A stretch of DNA of 45,347 bases from Microbacterium enclense (lineage in GTDB: Bacteria > Actinomycetota > Actinomycetes > Actinomycetales > Microbacteriaceae), in the NCBI RefSeq assembly GCF_004022425.1, contig NZ_RBZY01000019.1, forward strand, positions 12,728 to 58,074, read 5' to 3'. Shown one piece after another: positions 1-8,973 of the stretch. Numbering within the stretch: position 1 is the first letter of the stretch; every line of letters starts with the position of its first letter. The notes beneath the pieces are model-generated. The model had not been told where the DNA came from, made no database searches, and saw nothing but the letters and a program-made list of their open reading frames with translations. The position numbers and the translations under genes were made by a program.

Positions 1-1
1 G

Positions 2-640
2 CTCGGCGGGAACCAGGCGATCCTCCCGATCAGCGTGCCCGTCACCATCGGCGGGAACGCCGTTTCCGGGATCGGCGACAGCAACAGCGAGGACGCCACC
101 ACCAGCGGCGGCGGCTCGGGCGGCTTGATCGGTGACATCGCCACCGGCGGTGGCGACAGCATCCTCGGCGGTAACCAGCTGATCGTCCCGATCGACCTGC
201 CGGTCACCATCGGCGGCAACGCGGTCTCGATCATCGGCGACAGCACCACCGTCGGCTCGGAGACGGGCACCCCCGGAACCCCGGGCACCCCCGGCACCCC
301 CGGCACCCCGGGAACCCCGGGCACGCCCGGCACCCCGGGCACGCACGGAACGCCCGGAACCCCGGGCACGCCCGGAACGCCCGGAACCCCGGGAACCCCG
401 GGCACGCCCGGCACCCCCGGCACCCCCGGCACCCCCGGCACCCCCGGAACCCCGGGTGTGACCGGCTCGGTCGCCTCGGTGTCGTCGGTCTCGGCGGTGT
501 CGTCGCCGATAGCGTCGGGGCGCGGCGAGCTCGCCGTGACCGGAACCGACGGCGCTGCGCTGTTCACCCTGCTGAACACGGCGCTGATCCTGCTCGGCGT
601 GGGAGGTGTGCTGCTCGCCCGCCGGCGCCTCACCGCCTGA
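2..640 (+). CDS. chaplin-like, collagen-repeat, sortase-anchored surface protein (5' end missing)
   Basis: The frame is open from the window edge, so the N-terminus is missing. Visible are two copies of a chaplin-like segment (GGNQ, about ten residues, then [13 protein letters not shown]), a collagen-like tract of about twenty GTP triplets (266-454, one GTH variant), a Ser/Val linker, and a C-terminal LAVTG motif followed by a hydrophobic helix and ARRR tail. That tail is a cell-wall sorting signal; LAxTG is the form known for class E sortases. Chaplins are amyloid-like surface proteins of actinobacteria. The copies here lack the cysteines of classical short chaplins. Inference: a wall-linked, surface-exposed fibrous protein. 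The first chaplin-like copy is cut by the window, so the number of modules is unknown. Confidence 0.8.
   Translation, partial: LGGNQAILPISVPVTIGGNAVSGIGDSNSEDATTSGGGSGGLIGDIATGGGDSILGGNQLIVPIDLPVTIGGNAVSIIGDSTTVGSETGTPGTPGTPGTPGTPGTPGTPGTPGTHGTPGTPGTPGTPGTPGTPGTPGTPGTPGTPGTPGTPGVTGSVASVSSVSAVSSPIASGRGELAVTGTDGAALFTLLNTALILLGVGGVLLARRRLTA
266..454 (+). repeat. GTP-triplet coding repeat
   Basis: Nine-base units coding Gly-Thr-Pro, about twenty in tandem with one Gly-Thr-His. The tract is prone to slippage, so repeat number probably varies between strains. The Gly-X-Pro period is collagen-like, though Pro sits in the third position and no hydroxyproline is expected. Confidence 0.9.
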
Positions 641-647
641 TGCCCGC

Positions 648-673
648 TCGGGAGGGGCTTCGGCCTCTCCCGA
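648..673. terminator. hairpin terminator after the surface-protein gene
   Basis: Arms 648-658 and 663-673 pair with one mismatch around a TTCG tetraloop, eight bases after the stop codon. There is no T-tract, as is common in high-GC actinobacteria. Confidence 0.6.
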
Positions 674-678
674 CGGGG

Positions 679-831
679 CACCGGATGCCAGGGTCTATTG
701 GGGGTCTGGCATCCGGTGTCCGGCGTGTCCGGGGTCTGTGAGAGTCCGGCGAGCCTCAGGACGGGAGGAGATTCGGGCAGCGGAGGGTCGAAGCCCCTCC
801 CTGGGTCCTCCGGCCGCCGGAATCTCCTCCC
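679..831. repeat. two further hairpins in the convergent gap
   Basis: A perfect 13-bp inverted repeat (679-691 with 706-718) has GGATGCC/GGCATCC in its arms. A second one has perfect 12-bp arms (763-774 with 820-831) and extends further with mismatches. With the 648-673 hairpin, three structures stand in a row between the convergent genes ending at 640 and 864. No gene is seen in 641-863. Confidence 0.65.
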
Positions 832-863
832 CAGCCCCGCCCGCCGCCCGGCCCGCCCCCGCC

Positions 864-1295
864 TCAGTCGGCGAGGCGCCAGTCCTCGAAGCTGAACCCG
901 GGCGAGACGAGGCAGCTGACCACGGCCTCGGCGTCGTCGACGAGCCGCGCCGACTGCCAGACGCCCGCCGGGACGGTGACCTGCAGCCGCTCCCCCGCCG
1001 CGAGGTCGGCGCCGAGCACCACCGTGTCGGCACCCGAAGGCGCCGAACCGTCGCCGCCGAACGACAGCTCGAGGCGGCCCGGACCGTGCCAGAGCCACAC
1101 CTCGTCGCTCGACACGACGTGCCACGCGCTGTGCTCGCCCGGGGTGAGCAGGTAGTGGATCAGCGTCGCCGCCGGCCGCGCACCGGCGGGGGTGTCGACC
1201 GCGTAGGTCCCGGTCCACATGCGGCGGAACCACCCGCCCTCGGGGTGCTGCGCGAGGTCGAGCAGTCGGGCGGTGGTCGGGCGGTCGTCAGTCAC
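864..1295 (-). CDS. cupin protein, DUF985 family
   Basis: 143-residue single-domain cupin. It shows the DUF985 pattern: [11 protein letters not shown] near the N-terminus, [18 protein letters not shown] (a stretch with His residues facing the barrel), the charged VWLWHGPG turn, and a C-terminal [10 protein letters not shown]. Function in the family is not settled; some members have been linked to sugar epimerase-like folds. Start chosen at GTG 1295 because GGAG lies six bases upstream and the extended frame before it has no family similarity. It overlaps the stop of the amidohydrolase by eight bases, so the two are probably translationally coupled. Confidence 0.75.
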   Translation of the reverse strand: MTDDRPTTARLLDLAQHPEGGWFRRMWTGTYAVDTPAGARPAATLIHYLLTPGEHSAWHVVSSDEVWLWHGPGRLELSFGGDGSAPSGADTVVLGADLAAGERLQVTVPAGVWQSARLVDDAEAVVSCLVSPGFSFEDWRLAD

Positions 1296-2613
1296 AGGAC
1301 ACTCCGGTCTCTCGGGTGAAAGCGGGGGATGCGAAGCGCACCTCACCCTCGACGAACGTCGCGGCCGCGCGCCCGGCGCCGTCGACCGCGAGGTGCTCGA
1401 TCGTGTCGTCGACCGCGGCGACGTCGACGTCGAAGAACGCCAGGTCGGCCACGGCGCCGACGGCTAGGTATCCGGTGCGCTGCGGTCCGGTGTCCAGGCC
1501 CATGGCGTGCGCTCCCCCGAGCGTCGCGGCTCGCAGGAGCACCGCCGACAGGTCGCGGTGGGCGTACCCCTGCGCACGCGCCAGCCCGTGCAGCGCGGCC
1601 ACGTCTGCCAGCAGGTCGAGCGAGGGAGACGACGACAGCGAGTCGGTGCCCACCGCGATCGCATTGCCCTCGACGAGGTACGCCGCGACGGGCGGTTCAT
1701 CGAGGCCGATCACGGCGTTCGACCGCGGACACAGCGCCACGGTGGTCCCCCGCTGCCGCAGCACCGAACGGTCGCGCGCCGTCATGTAGACGCCGTGGGC
1801 GATATGGCAGTCGGGTCCGAGCACCCCGAGTTCGTCGACGAACTCCGTCGCACCCGTGCCGAAGCCCTCGTCGCGCAGCGCCTGGAAACTCGCCGGACGC
1901 CGATCGCGCCACGGCAGCGCCTCGCCGTGCTCGCGCTCGAAAGCGGCCTCGCCGAGATGGATGTGCAGCCGACTCCCCCGCTCCCGCACGATGTCGGGGA
2001 TCTCCAGCAGCGGCTCGACGTCGAGCGAGTACGGCGCGTGCGGCGACAGGCCGGTTCCGGGCGGCGACGGCAGCGAGTCCAGCCGCGCCTCCACCTCGGC
2101 CCTCCCCCGCTCGGCCCACGCGGCGTTGATCCAGCTCATCACCTCCCAGTAGGTGATGCCGTGCAGCCGCGCGTCGTGCAGCGCGGATGCCGCCTCGACG
2201 TCGGTGACGACGTCGGCGACGGAGGTCGTGCCGGCGGCGATCATCTGCGCGGCGCCGGTCATGGCATCCATCGCCCAGTCCAACCCCAACTCGTAGACCG
2301 GTTGGAAGGCCGCGGCCCACTCCTCGAACCCGGCGTACGACCCCCGCCCCACCGCGGCCATGCCCGTGTACTGCAGGTGCGAGTGCGCATTGACGAGGCC
2401 GGGAGTCAGGATGCCGGGCCAGTGCACCTCGACGAACTCCGCGCCGCGCTGGCGCAGCTCGTGCCGCACCCATTCGCGGTCACCGACGTGCCGGATGCGC
2501 CCGCCCGCGACGGCGATCGCCCCCTCGACGATGGGCGGAGCGGTGATCGGGACGACGAGGGATGCCGAATACAGCACGACCCGCGGGCGCTCGGGTGCGC
2601 GATCGACGGTCAT
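1288..2613 (-). CDS. amidohydrolase family protein (cytosine/triazine deaminase-like)
   Basis: 441-residue TIM-barrel metal-dependent hydrolase. Metal ligands are visible: NAHSHLQ (HxH) after strand 1, HIHLGE, HIAHG, and the aspartate in AVGTDSLSSSPSL. An N-terminal beta-sandwich segment (AVAGGRIRHVGD) and C-terminal VGAVADLAFFDVD complete the composite domain of the ATZ/TRZ/SsnA type. The likely reaction is deamination or hydrolytic cleavage of a ring or amide substrate; the substrate cannot be told from sequence. Length and motif order are normal. It is first of a two-gene unit with the downstream cupin. Confidence 0.8.
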   Translation of the reverse strand: MTVDRAPERPRVVLYSASLVVPITAPPIVEGAIAVAGGRIRHVGDREWVRHELRQRGAEFVEVHWPGILTPGLVNAHSHLQYTGMAAVGRGSYAGFEEWAAAFQPVYELGLDWAMDAMTGAAQMIAAGTTSVADVVTDVEAASALHDARLHGITYWEVMSWINAAWAERGRAEVEARLDSLPSPPGTGLSPHAPYSLDVEPLLEIPDIVRERGSRLHIHLGEAAFEREHGEALPWRDRRPASFQALRDEGFGTGATEFVDELGVLGPDCHIAHGVYMTARDRSVLRQRGTTVALCPRSNAVIGLDEPPVAAYLVEGNAIAVGTDSLSSSPSLDLLADVAALHGLARAQGYAHRDLSAVLLRAATLGGAHAMGLDTGPQRTGYLAVGAVADLAFFDVDVAAVDDTIEHLAVDGAGRAAATFVEGEVRFASPAFTRETGVSCD

Positions 2614-2659
2614 GCCGCCAGCCTAGGAGTCCCGCGTTACAGCTCGGGAACGAAAGAAG

Positions 2660-2692
2660 CGGCCCCGGCCCGCCGAAGCGGGACCGGGGCCG
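2660..2692. terminator. terminator of the rpsF-ssb-rpsR-rplI operon
   Basis: A 14-bp GC-rich stem (2660-2673 with 2678-2692, one bulged A) closes on a CGAA loop, just past the rplI stop on the minus strand. Confidence 0.7.
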
Positions 2693-2705
2693 TGTCAGAC
2701 GCGAA

Positions 2706-3158
2706 CTACTTCGCGGCGACCACCTGGAGGGTGATCACGGCGGTGACGTCGTCACGCAGGCGAACGGTCGCCTCGTGCTCGCCCACCGACTTGATCGCCG
2801 AGGTGATCTGGATCTTGCGCTTGTCGAGCTCACCGAGACCGGCGGCCTTGACCGCGTCGGCCACGTCGCCCGTCTTGACCGAACCGAACAGGCGACCCTC
2901 GGCACCGGCCTTGACGGCCAGCTTGACGGTGTTCGACTCGAGCGAGTTCTTCAGGGCCACGGCCTCTTCGTGGTCGTGGATCGCGCGGGACTCGCGAGCG
3001 GCGCGGATCGACGCGACCTGCTTCTCGCCACCGCGGCTCCAGGCCACGGCGAAGCCCTGCGGGATGAGGTAGTTGCGGGCGTACCCGCTCTTGACCTCGA
3101 CAACGTCACCGGCGCTACCGAGCCCGGTGACCTCATTCGTGAGAATCAGCTTTGCCAT
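2706..3158 (-). CDS. rplI: 50S ribosomal protein L9
   Basis: 150 residues, the family length. The N-terminal rRNA-binding domain starts [14 protein letters not shown] and has the conserved [14 protein letters not shown] long connecting helix follows (about residues 40-75), then the C-terminal domain ([16 protein letters not shown]). L9 binds 23S rRNA domain V near the L1 stalk. It lies 10 bases after rpsR in the ribosomal protein/ssb operon. Confidence 0.97.
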   Translation of the reverse strand: MAKLILTNEVTGLGSAGDVVEVKSGYARNYLIPQGFAVAWSRGGEKQVASIRAARESRAIHDHEEAVALKNSLESNTVKLAVKAGAEGRLFGSVKTGDVADAVKAAGLGELDKRKIQITSAIKSVGEHEATVRLRDDVTAVITLQVVAAK

Positions 3159-3168
3159 CGGGTGCTCC

Positions 3169-3423
3169 TTAGCGGCCGGCGCCGGCGTAGGGCAGGAGAG
3201 CCATCTCGCGCGCGTTCTTGATGGCGCGGGCGATCAGGCGCTGCTCCTGCACGGAGACACCGGTGATACGACGGGCGCGGATCTTCCCGCGCTCCGAGAT
3301 GAACTTGCGGAGGGTGGCGACGTCCTTGTAGTCGATGACGCCGACGCGGATCGCCTTCGCGGGGGCTGCGTTCTTCGCGCCCTTCCGCGGCTTGCGGCGG
3401 TCGCCAGTGGCCTTTCCAGCCAT
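3169..3423 (-). CDS. rpsR: 30S ribosomal protein S18
   Basis: 84 residues. The core [19 protein letters not shown] and [26 protein letters not shown] are diagnostic. S18 pairs with S6 on the 30S platform. Start set at ATG 3423 ([10 protein letters not shown]); the upstream frame is unlike the family. There are no zinc-ribbon cysteines, so this is the Zn-independent form that still sits in the main operon. The 101-base gap to ssb carries a GGATGCC/GGCATCC inverted pair. Confidence 0.97.
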   Translation of the reverse strand: MAGKATGDRRKPRKGAKNAAPAKAIRVGVIDYKDVATLRKFISERGKIRARRITGVSVQEQRLIARAIKNAREMALLPYAGAGR

Positions 3424-3445
3424 GCTTCCTTCTTTCGTGTGGGTT

Positions 3446-3486
3446 CGGATGCCAGGGGCGCGCACGGCGTCCGGACTCGGCATCCG
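3446..3486. repeat. inverted pair of the host heptamer
   Basis: CGGATGCC at 3446-3453 and GGCATCCG at 3479-3486 form an 8-bp inverted repeat in the ssb-rpsR gap. It could attenuate transcription within the operon, or be a chance pair of the abundant heptamer. Confidence 0.4.
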
Positions 3487-3524
3487 TAATTTCGGGGGTC
3501 GTCACGCCGTGAGGCGTAGCGAGA

Positions 3525-4037
3525 TCAGAACGGGGTGTCGTCTCCGTAGGAACCGGGAGTGCTCCACGCGTCGGCGCCGCCGCCCTGGTTCGACCCGGGG
3601 GTCGACCACGGCTCGTCGTTCGACTGCTGCACCTGCGGACGCTGCCCGCCGCCGCCACCGCCGCCGCCCGAGGAGGCGGCACGGGTGACCTGAGCGGTCG
3701 CGTAGCGGAGCGAGGGGCCGATCTCGTCGACCTCCAGCTCGATCGAGGTGCGGTTGTTGCCCTCGCGGTCCTGGTACGAGCGCTGCTTCAGGCGACCGGT
3801 CGCGATGACGCGGGACCCCTTCGTCAGCGATCCGGCGACGTGCTCGGCGAATTCGCGCCACACCGAGGCGCGCAGGAAGAGCGCCTCGCCGTCCTTCCAC
3901 TCGTTCGCCTGACGGTCGAACGTGCGGGGGGTCGACGCGATGGTGAAGTTCGCCACCGGCAGCCCGTTCTGCGTGTACCGCAGCTCGGGGTCGGCCGTGA
4001 GGTTTCCCACGACGGTGATGACGGTTTCGCCGGCCAT
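3525..4037 (-). CDS. ssb: single-stranded DNA-binding protein
   Basis: 170 residues. The N-terminal OB fold (about 1-115) includes [31 protein letters not shown] and [22 protein letters not shown] Gly-rich, Gln/Pro linker follows, then an acidic GDDTPF tip, the partner-binding C-terminus of bacterial SSB. It binds single-stranded DNA in replication, repair and recombination. Start is ATG 4037, five bases after the rpsF stop. The order rpsF-ssb-rpsR-rplI is the conserved bacterial arrangement. Confidence 0.96.
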   Translation of the reverse strand: MAGETVITVVGNLTADPELRYTQNGLPVANFTIASTPRTFDRQANEWKDGEALFLRASVWREFAEHVAGSLTKGSRVIATGRLKQRSYQDREGNNRTSIELEVDEIGPSLRYATAQVTRAASSGGGGGGGGQRPQVQQSNDEPWSTPGSNQGGGADAWSTPGSYGDDTPF

Positions 4038-4042
4038 CGTCG

Positions 4043-4435
4043 TTACTTCGCAGCCTTCTCGGCGGACTCGACCTTGCGGGGAGCGGCAGCCTTGCGGGCA
4101 GCCTTCTCCTCGGAGCGCTTCGCCTCGGCGGCGACCTGCGCGATGGCTTCTTCCGCACGGAGGACCTTGGTGCGCATGATCTGCTCGCTCAGCTTCAGCT
4201 GGCGGTCGAGCTCCTGCGTGGCCTCGCTCGTGGCGGTGAAGTCGACGACGGCGTAGATGCCCTCGTTCTTCTTCTTGATCTCGTAGGCCAGACGGCGGCG
4301 TCCCCAGACATCCACCTTGTCGATGGTTCCCCCATCGTTGGTGATGACCTTGAGGAACCCGTCGAGCTTCGGAGCGACCTGGCGCTCGTCGACCTCGGGG
4401 TCGAAGATGACCATGAGTTCGTACTGGTGCGTCAC
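4043..4435 (-). CDS. rpsF: 30S ribosomal protein S6
   Basis: 130 residues. The S6 fold is clear: [40 protein letters not shown] and a final helix. It has a longer Ala/Lys/Glu-rich C-terminal tail (about 97-130) than E. coli S6, common in actinobacteria. GTG start at 4435 follows a strong AGGAGG. It is the first gene of the operon, so the promoter should lie in 4440-4614, shared with the divergent gene at 4615. Confidence 0.96.
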   Translation of the reverse strand: MTHQYELMVIFDPEVDERQVAPKLDGFLKVITNDGGTIDKVDVWGRRRLAYEIKKKNEGIYAVVDFTATSEATQELDRQLKLSEQIMRTKVLRAEEAIAQVAAEAKRSEEKAARKAAAPRKVESAEKAAK

Positions 4436-4614
4436 TAACCCACCTCCTTCGGACTAGAACGGCTGACGGGCATTTCCCGGCAGCAGGAGGGTGTGGTGCA
4501 CGTCGTCTCGGGCTTACACGCGCATGGGCGTCGCCAGACAACCTTCGTAGTCTAACGGATGCCACGGCCCTGTGCGGAACTGGCATCCATCGCCCCTCTC
4601 GGTAGCGTGGGGCC

Positions 4615-5733
4615 ATGAGCGGTATCGCCCTGGACACCTCTGCCCTCACCGAGCCGGTCTCCCGCGCCGACGTGCGCGCATTCACCGCGAAGCTGCGACG
4701 CGAGGGCAAGCTGACGAGCATCGTCGTCACCGCCGTCGGGATCGTGGTCATCGGCGGCATCCTGCTCGTGGCGGCGGTGCTCATGGCATCCGTCGTCAGC
4801 TTCGGACTCCTCGCCGACAACGGACGCCCGAGTCCGATCGGCATCGGCTTCCTGCTGTTCTTCGTCGCCGTGATCGCCCTCGTCGCGTACACGTTGGTCG
4901 TGCTGTTCCGCGGCCGGGCGACGCGGCGGTACCGGCTCGCGCACTTCGCCGCGGCGAACGGGCTGACGTGGATCCCCGCGGTGTCCAGCCCCGACCTCCC
5001 CGGCATGATCTTCGCGCTGGGCCGCGACCGCGAGGCCACCGACGTCGTGCGCGGGTCGCTCGGCCGGCCGCTCGCGGTGGCGAACTACAGCTACAAGACC
5101 GGGTCGGGGAAGAACGAGCAGACGCACAAGTGGGCGTACGTCGAGCTGCGGCTCGACACTCCGCTCCCGCATATCGTCCTGGATGCCGTGGGCAACAACG
5201 GCCTGTTCGGCATGTCGAACCTGCCCACGACGTTCGGCCGCGACCAGCGGCTCAGCCTCGAGGGCGACTTCGACCGGTACTTCGCGCTGTACTGCCCGCG
5301 CGGATACGAGCGCGACGCGCTGTACCTCTTCACCCCCGACGTCATGGCCCGCTTCATCGACAACGCCGCGGCGGTCGACGTCGAGATCGTCGACGACCGC
5401 CTCTACCTGTACGCCCGCCGCGAGCTGTCGACCACCGACCCCGCGGTGTGGGAATGGATCGCCCAAACGGTGGATGCCATCGACGACAAGCTCGGCCAGT
5501 GGGCGCGGTGGCGCGACGAGCGGCTTGCCGCGGAGGCTGCGGGGGCCGCCGCTCCCCCGGTTTCGGCCTCGGGCTCGGCATCCCCTGTTCCGTTGCTGAC
5601 GCCCCCGCCGGTCGGTGTCGCGCGCGAGGGCCGCCGGCTGCGCCGCGGCTTCTCGTGGATCACCGCGGTGTTCATCGTGCTGGGCGTCGGCTGGTGGCTG
5701 CTCACCATCGTGTTCGATGTGATCGGCCGGTAG
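4615..5733 (+). CDS. hypothetical membrane protein
   Basis: 372 residues. There are two hydrophobic helices near the N-terminus (about 37-65 and 76-102), a soluble region (about 108-315), and one more helix at the extreme C-terminus (about 347-369). The soluble part has a [18 protein letters not shown] segment and a [22 protein letters not shown] segment. The layout recalls uncharacterised DUF3137-like actinobacterial membrane proteins, but I cannot assign a family firmly. The ATG start comes shortly after the divergent ribosomal operon promoter region. No function is proposed. Confidence 0.65.
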   Translation: MSGIALDTSALTEPVSRADVRAFTAKLRREGKLTSIVVTAVGIVVIGGILLVAAVLMASVVSFGLLADNGRPSPIGIGFLLFFVAVIALVAYTLVVLFRGRATRRYRLAHFAAANGLTWIPAVSSPDLPGMIFALGRDREATDVVRGSLGRPLAVANYSYKTGSGKNEQTHKWAYVELRLDTPLPHIVLDAVGNNGLFGMSNLPTTFGRDQRLSLEGDFDRYFALYCPRGYERDALYLFTPDVMARFIDNAAAVDVEIVDDRLYLYARRELSTTDPAVWEWIAQTVDAIDDKLGQWARWRDERLAAEAAGAAAPPVSASGSASPVPLLTPPPVGVAREGRRLRRGFSWITAVFIVLGVGWWLLTIVFDVIGR

Positions 5734-5757
5734 GTTCCGCCCCGGCGTGACGTGCGG

Positions 5758-6507
5758 TCAGTGCGCCGACCAGCCGCCGTCCATGACGTAGCTCGTGCCG
5801 GTGACCATCGCGGCATCCGGGCCCGCGAGCCACAGCGCGAGCGACGCGACCTCGCTCGGCTCGACGAGCCGCTTGATCGCGGCATCCTTCAGCAGGACCG
5901 TTTCGAGAACTTCGGACTCCGGGATGCCATGCGCCCGCGCCTGATCCGCGAGCTGCTTCTCGACGAGCGGCGACCGCACGTACCCGGGGTCGATGCACAC
6001 GCTCGTCACGCCGCGGGGGCCGCCCTCGAGCGCCGTGGTCTTGGACAGACCCTCGAGTCCGTGCTTCGCGGTGACGTACGCCGACTTGTATGCCGATGCG
6101 CGTATACCGTGCACACTCGACATGTTCAGCACGCGCCCGAAGCCGCGCTCGTACATGCCGGGGAGGGCGGCGCGGATCAACAAGAACGGCGCCTCGAGCA
6201 TCAGCCGCAGCATGAACGAGAAGCGCTCGGGGGCGAACTCCTCGATCGGACTCACGTGCTGGATGCCGGCGTTGTTGACGAGGACGTCGACGTCGAGGCT
6301 GAGGTCGGCCAGGGCCGCCGTGTCCGACAGGTCGACCGCCCAGGAGCGCCCGCCGATCTCGTCCGCGAGCGCGGCGGCGCCCTCGGCGTTGAAATCGGCG
6401 ACCGTCACGGTCGCGCCGGCCTCGGCGAACGCGCGCGCGATGGCGGCACCGATGCCGCTGGCACCGCCGGTGACGAGGGCGCGGCGTCCGCTGAGGTCGA
6501 TGCCCAT
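5758..6507 (-). CDS. 3-hydroxybutyrate dehydrogenase (short-chain dehydrogenase)
   Basis: 249 residues, the usual SDR length. Seen: TGGASGIG nucleotide-binding turn, acidic VADFNAEG after strand 2 (NAD preference), NNAGIQHVSPIEEF, catalytic Ser region MSSVHG, YxxxK in AYVTAKHG, and DPGYVRSPLVEKQ. NAGIQHVSPIEEF and the long DPGYVRSPLVEKQ loop are typical of D-3-hydroxybutyrate dehydrogenase, which oxidises 3-hydroxybutyrate to acetoacetate. It starts four bases after the transporter stop, so the two form an operon, probably for uptake and oxidation of hydroxybutyrate or a related acid. Confidence 0.85.
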   Translation of the reverse strand: MGIDLSGRRALVTGGASGIGAAIARAFAEAGATVTVADFNAEGAAALADEIGGRSWAVDLSDTAALADLSLDVDVLVNNAGIQHVSPIEEFAPERFSFMLRLMLEAPFLLIRAALPGMYERGFGRVLNMSSVHGIRASAYKSAYVTAKHGLEGLSKTTALEGGPRGVTSVCIDPGYVRSPLVEKQLADQARAHGIPESEVLETVLLKDAAIKRLVEPSEVASLALWLAGPDAAMVTGTSYVMDGGWSAH

Positions 6508-6511
6508 GGTT

Positions 6512-7870
6512 CTACTTCCCCCGCGCGGCGTCGGCGGCGTCGATGTCGCGCAGCGAGATGCCGCGCGTCTCCTTCAGCGACAGTACGGCGACCGAGGTCA
6601 GCACGCAGGCCGCCACGATGTACAACGCGATCGGCAGCCACGACCCGAAGTCGCGCAGCCACTGCGTCGCGAGGATCGGCGCGAGCGAACCGGCGAGGAT
6701 CGCGGTGACCTGGGCGCCGAGCGAGACGCCCGAGTAGCGCATGCGCGTCGGGAAGAGCTCGGCCATGACGGCCGGCTGCGGCGCATACATGCCGGCGTGG
6801 AACACCAGCCCGATCGACACCGCGGCGACGATGACGACGGGGTTGAGCGTGTCGAACATCGGGAAGGCGAAGAACGCCCAGGTCGCGCTGAGGATCGCGC
6901 CGGCGAGGTACACGGGCTTGCGACCGATGCGGTCGGCGAGACGGCCGAGCGGGGGAATCACGGCGAAATGGATGACGTGCGCGATGAGGAGCGCGAGGAG
7001 CAGCTGGCTCGTGTCGTACGAGTGCACGAACTTCAGGTACACGATCGAGAAGCTGACGACGATGTAGTAGACGATGTTCTCCGCGAAGCGGATGCCCATC
7101 GCCTGCACGACGCCCTTCGGGTAGCGGCGCAGCACCTCGACGACGCCGAACGACGTCGCCTTCTCCTGCTCCACCTGCTTCTTGGCCTCGAGGAAGATCG
7201 GCGCCTCCTCGACGTGCGTACGGATGTAGAAGCCGACGAGCACGATCACGGCCGACAGCCAGAACGCGATGCGCCATCCCCAGTCGAGGAACGCCGCGGG
7301 CGAGAGCACGAACGAGGTCACGAGCAGCACAGTGGTCGCCAGCAGGTTGCCGACGGGAACCGCAGCCTGCGGCCAGCTGGCCCAGAACGCGCGCGACCGG
7401 TTCGGGCTCTGCTCGGCGACGAGCAGGACGGCGCCGCCCCACTCCCCACCGACGGCGAAGCCTTGGATGAAGCGAAGGGCGACCAGCATCGCGGGCGCCC
7501 AGTATCCGACGGAGGCGAAGCCGGGGAGGCAGCCCATCAGGAACGTGGCCGCACCGACGATGATGATCGTCGCCTGCAGCGTGGGCTTGCGACCGAACCG
7601 GTCACCGATCTGGCCGAAGACGATGCCGCCGAGCGGGCGGGCGATGAAGCCGACAGCGTACGTGACGAACGCGGCGATGATGCCGTCGAGGGGGGACCCC
7701 GACGACGGGAAGAAGAACGTGCCGAACACCAGGCTCGCGGCCGTGGCATAGAGGAAGAACTCGTACCACTCGACGACCGTGCCGGCCATCGAGGCGGCGA
7801 CGACGCGGCGGATCTTGCTGGTCGGGATTTCGGGGGAGGCGCTGCGTTGCGCGGCGGCGGGGGATTCCAT
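6512..7870 (-). CDS. MFS transporter, metabolite:H+ symporter (MHS) type
   Basis: 452 residues, about twelve membrane helices. Motifs: ASMAGTVVEWYEFFLY in the first helix and GDRFGRKP in loop 2-3, repeated as LADRIGRKP in loop 8-9, plus RFIQGFAVGGEWGGAVLL. These match the MHS subgroup (ShiA, KgtP, ProP relatives), which import organic acids with protons. Start is ATG 7870 with AAGGAG upstream; the open frame continues further but without similarity. It lies upstream of the hydroxybutyrate dehydrogenase and divergent from the LysR gene, which suggests control by that regulator. Confidence 0.88.
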   Translation of the reverse strand: MESPAAAQRSASPEIPTSKIRRVVAASMAGTVVEWYEFFLYATAASLVFGTFFFPSSGSPLDGIIAAFVTYAVGFIARPLGGIVFGQIGDRFGRKPTLQATIIIVGAATFLMGCLPGFASVGYWAPAMLVALRFIQGFAVGGEWGGAVLLVAEQSPNRSRAFWASWPQAAVPVGNLLATTVLLVTSFVLSPAAFLDWGWRIAFWLSAVIVLVGFYIRTHVEEAPIFLEAKKQVEQEKATSFGVVEVLRRYPKGVVQAMGIRFAENIVYYIVVSFSIVYLKFVHSYDTSQLLLALLIAHVIHFAVIPPLGRLADRIGRKPVYLAGAILSATWAFFAFPMFDTLNPVVIVAAVSIGLVFHAGMYAPQPAVMAELFPTRMRYSGVSLGAQVTAILAGSLAPILATQWLRDFGSWLPIALYIVAACVLTSVAVLSLKETRGISLRDIDAADAARGK

Positions 7871-7957
7871 GCTGCTCCTTCGGTGTCGACGGTGACATCC
7901 GGTGACGAGTCTGCGGGGCTGATCGCGTTGCGGCAATGCCCAGACCTGCGGGTGCGA

Positions 7958-7973
7958 TGTGCAGAATTGCACA
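7958..7973. promoter_or_regulatory. inverted repeat at the LysR start (candidate operator)
   Basis: TGTGCA-GAAT-TGCACA is a perfect 6-bp inverted repeat ending one base before the LysR ATG and within the divergent gap to the transporter gene. LysR regulators commonly bind such dyads and repress their own gene. The site leaves no room for a ribosome-binding site, so the lysR message may be leaderless. Confidence 0.55.
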
Positions 7974-7974
7974 C

Positions 7975-8877
7975 ATGGATGCCACGAACGTCCGCGCCGA
8001 CGACCTGCTCATGCTCCTCGCGGTGGCGCGCACCGGCCGCTACACCGCCGCCGCACAGGTGCGCGGCGTCGACCACACGACCGTCGCCCGGAGGATCGCC
8101 GCCCTGGAGGACGCCCTCGGCGGGCGCGTCGTCGCCGCGTCCGGTCGCGGCTGGGAGCTGACGTCGCTCGGGCAGCACGCGGTCGAGACGGCCGGCCGCA
8201 TCGAGGCGGCGATGTCGCGCCTGTCGGGCGGGGGAGAGGAGCCCGACCCCGTGTCGGGGGTCATACGGATGTCGGCGACGGACGGCTTCAGCGCCTACGT
8301 CGCGGCTCCCGCGATCGCAGCGCTGCGGCAACGGCATCCGGAACTCTCCGTCGAGATCGTCGCCACCCAGCGCCGGGCGGCCCTGCACCGCCCGGGCCTC
8401 GATCTCGAGGTGGTCGTGGGGGAGCCGCAGACCTCGCGCGGCGAGGCGACCCGCCTCGGCTCGTACACGCTCGGGATGTACGCCTCGCGGGCGTACCTCG
8501 AGCGGGAGGGGACGCCCCGCGACCTCTCAGAGCTGGAGCGGCACCGGCTGGTGTACTTCGTCGACTCGATGCTGCAGGTAGAGGCTCTCGATCTGCCCCG
8601 GCGGCTCGTTCCGCGCATGCGTGACGGCGTGACGTCGACGAACGTCTTCGTGCACGTGGAAGCGACACGGGTAGGTGCCGGAATCGGCATGCTTCCGTGT
8701 TTCGCCGCCGACCGACACGACGACCTCGTGCGGTTGCTCCCCGACCTCGTCGACGAACGGTTGCCGTACTGGATGATCGTGCGCGCGGATTCGCTACGGA
8801 TCCCCGCCGTGGCGGCCCTCGCGGACGCGCTGCGCGCGCAGACCGCGGCCGCCCAGCACATGCTCGACGGGGCATAG
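7975..8877 (+). CDS. LysR-family transcriptional regulator
   Basis: 300 residues. The N-terminal winged helix-turn-helix is clear (LLMLLAVARTGRYTAAAQVRGVDHTTVARRIAALEDALG, about 10-48), then a linker helix and a periplasmic-binding-like effector domain (about 90-295). Start at ATG 7975; an earlier in-frame codon at 7936 gives unrelated residues and would run through the inverted repeat. Divergent from the MHS transporter/3-hydroxybutyrate dehydrogenase operon, its likely target. The effector is unknown. Confidence 0.88.
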   Translation: MDATNVRADDLLMLLAVARTGRYTAAAQVRGVDHTTVARRIAALEDALGGRVVAASGRGWELTSLGQHAVETAGRIEAAMSRLSGGGEEPDPVSGVIRMSATDGFSAYVAAPAIAALRQRHPELSVEIVATQRRAALHRPGLDLEVVVGEPQTSRGEATRLGSYTLGMYASRAYLEREGTPRDLSELERHRLVYFVDSMLQVEALDLPRRLVPRMRDGVTSTNVFVHVEATRVGAGIGMLPCFAADRHDDLVRLLPDLVDERLPYWMIVRADSLRIPAVAALADALRAQTAAAQHMLDGA

Positions 8878-8906
8878 ACGGCTTCAGTTCGCGCCGGGCA
8901 CCCCTA

Positions 8907-8965
8907 TCGAGTGTCCAAGACACGCCGACCGGGCCTGTCGGCATCCGCGTGTCGTGGACACTCGA
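8907..8965. repeat. palindromic element, copy 1
   Basis: Two arms of about 22 bases pair with two mismatches around a 14-base loop (TCGAGTGTCC at the left end, GGACACTCGA at the right). Each arm holds a smaller GTGTC-N3-GACAC palindrome. It sits between the convergent lysR and sfnG stops. Same family as the elements at 11315, 11438, 11561 and 29135. Confidence 0.85.
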
Positions 8966-8973
8966 CGTGGGCG

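Noticed and set aside
5993..8161. 722-codon plus-strand frame
   Set aside because: Lies antisense to the dehydrogenase and transporter genes, whose motifs are certain; long antisense frames are expected at this GC content.
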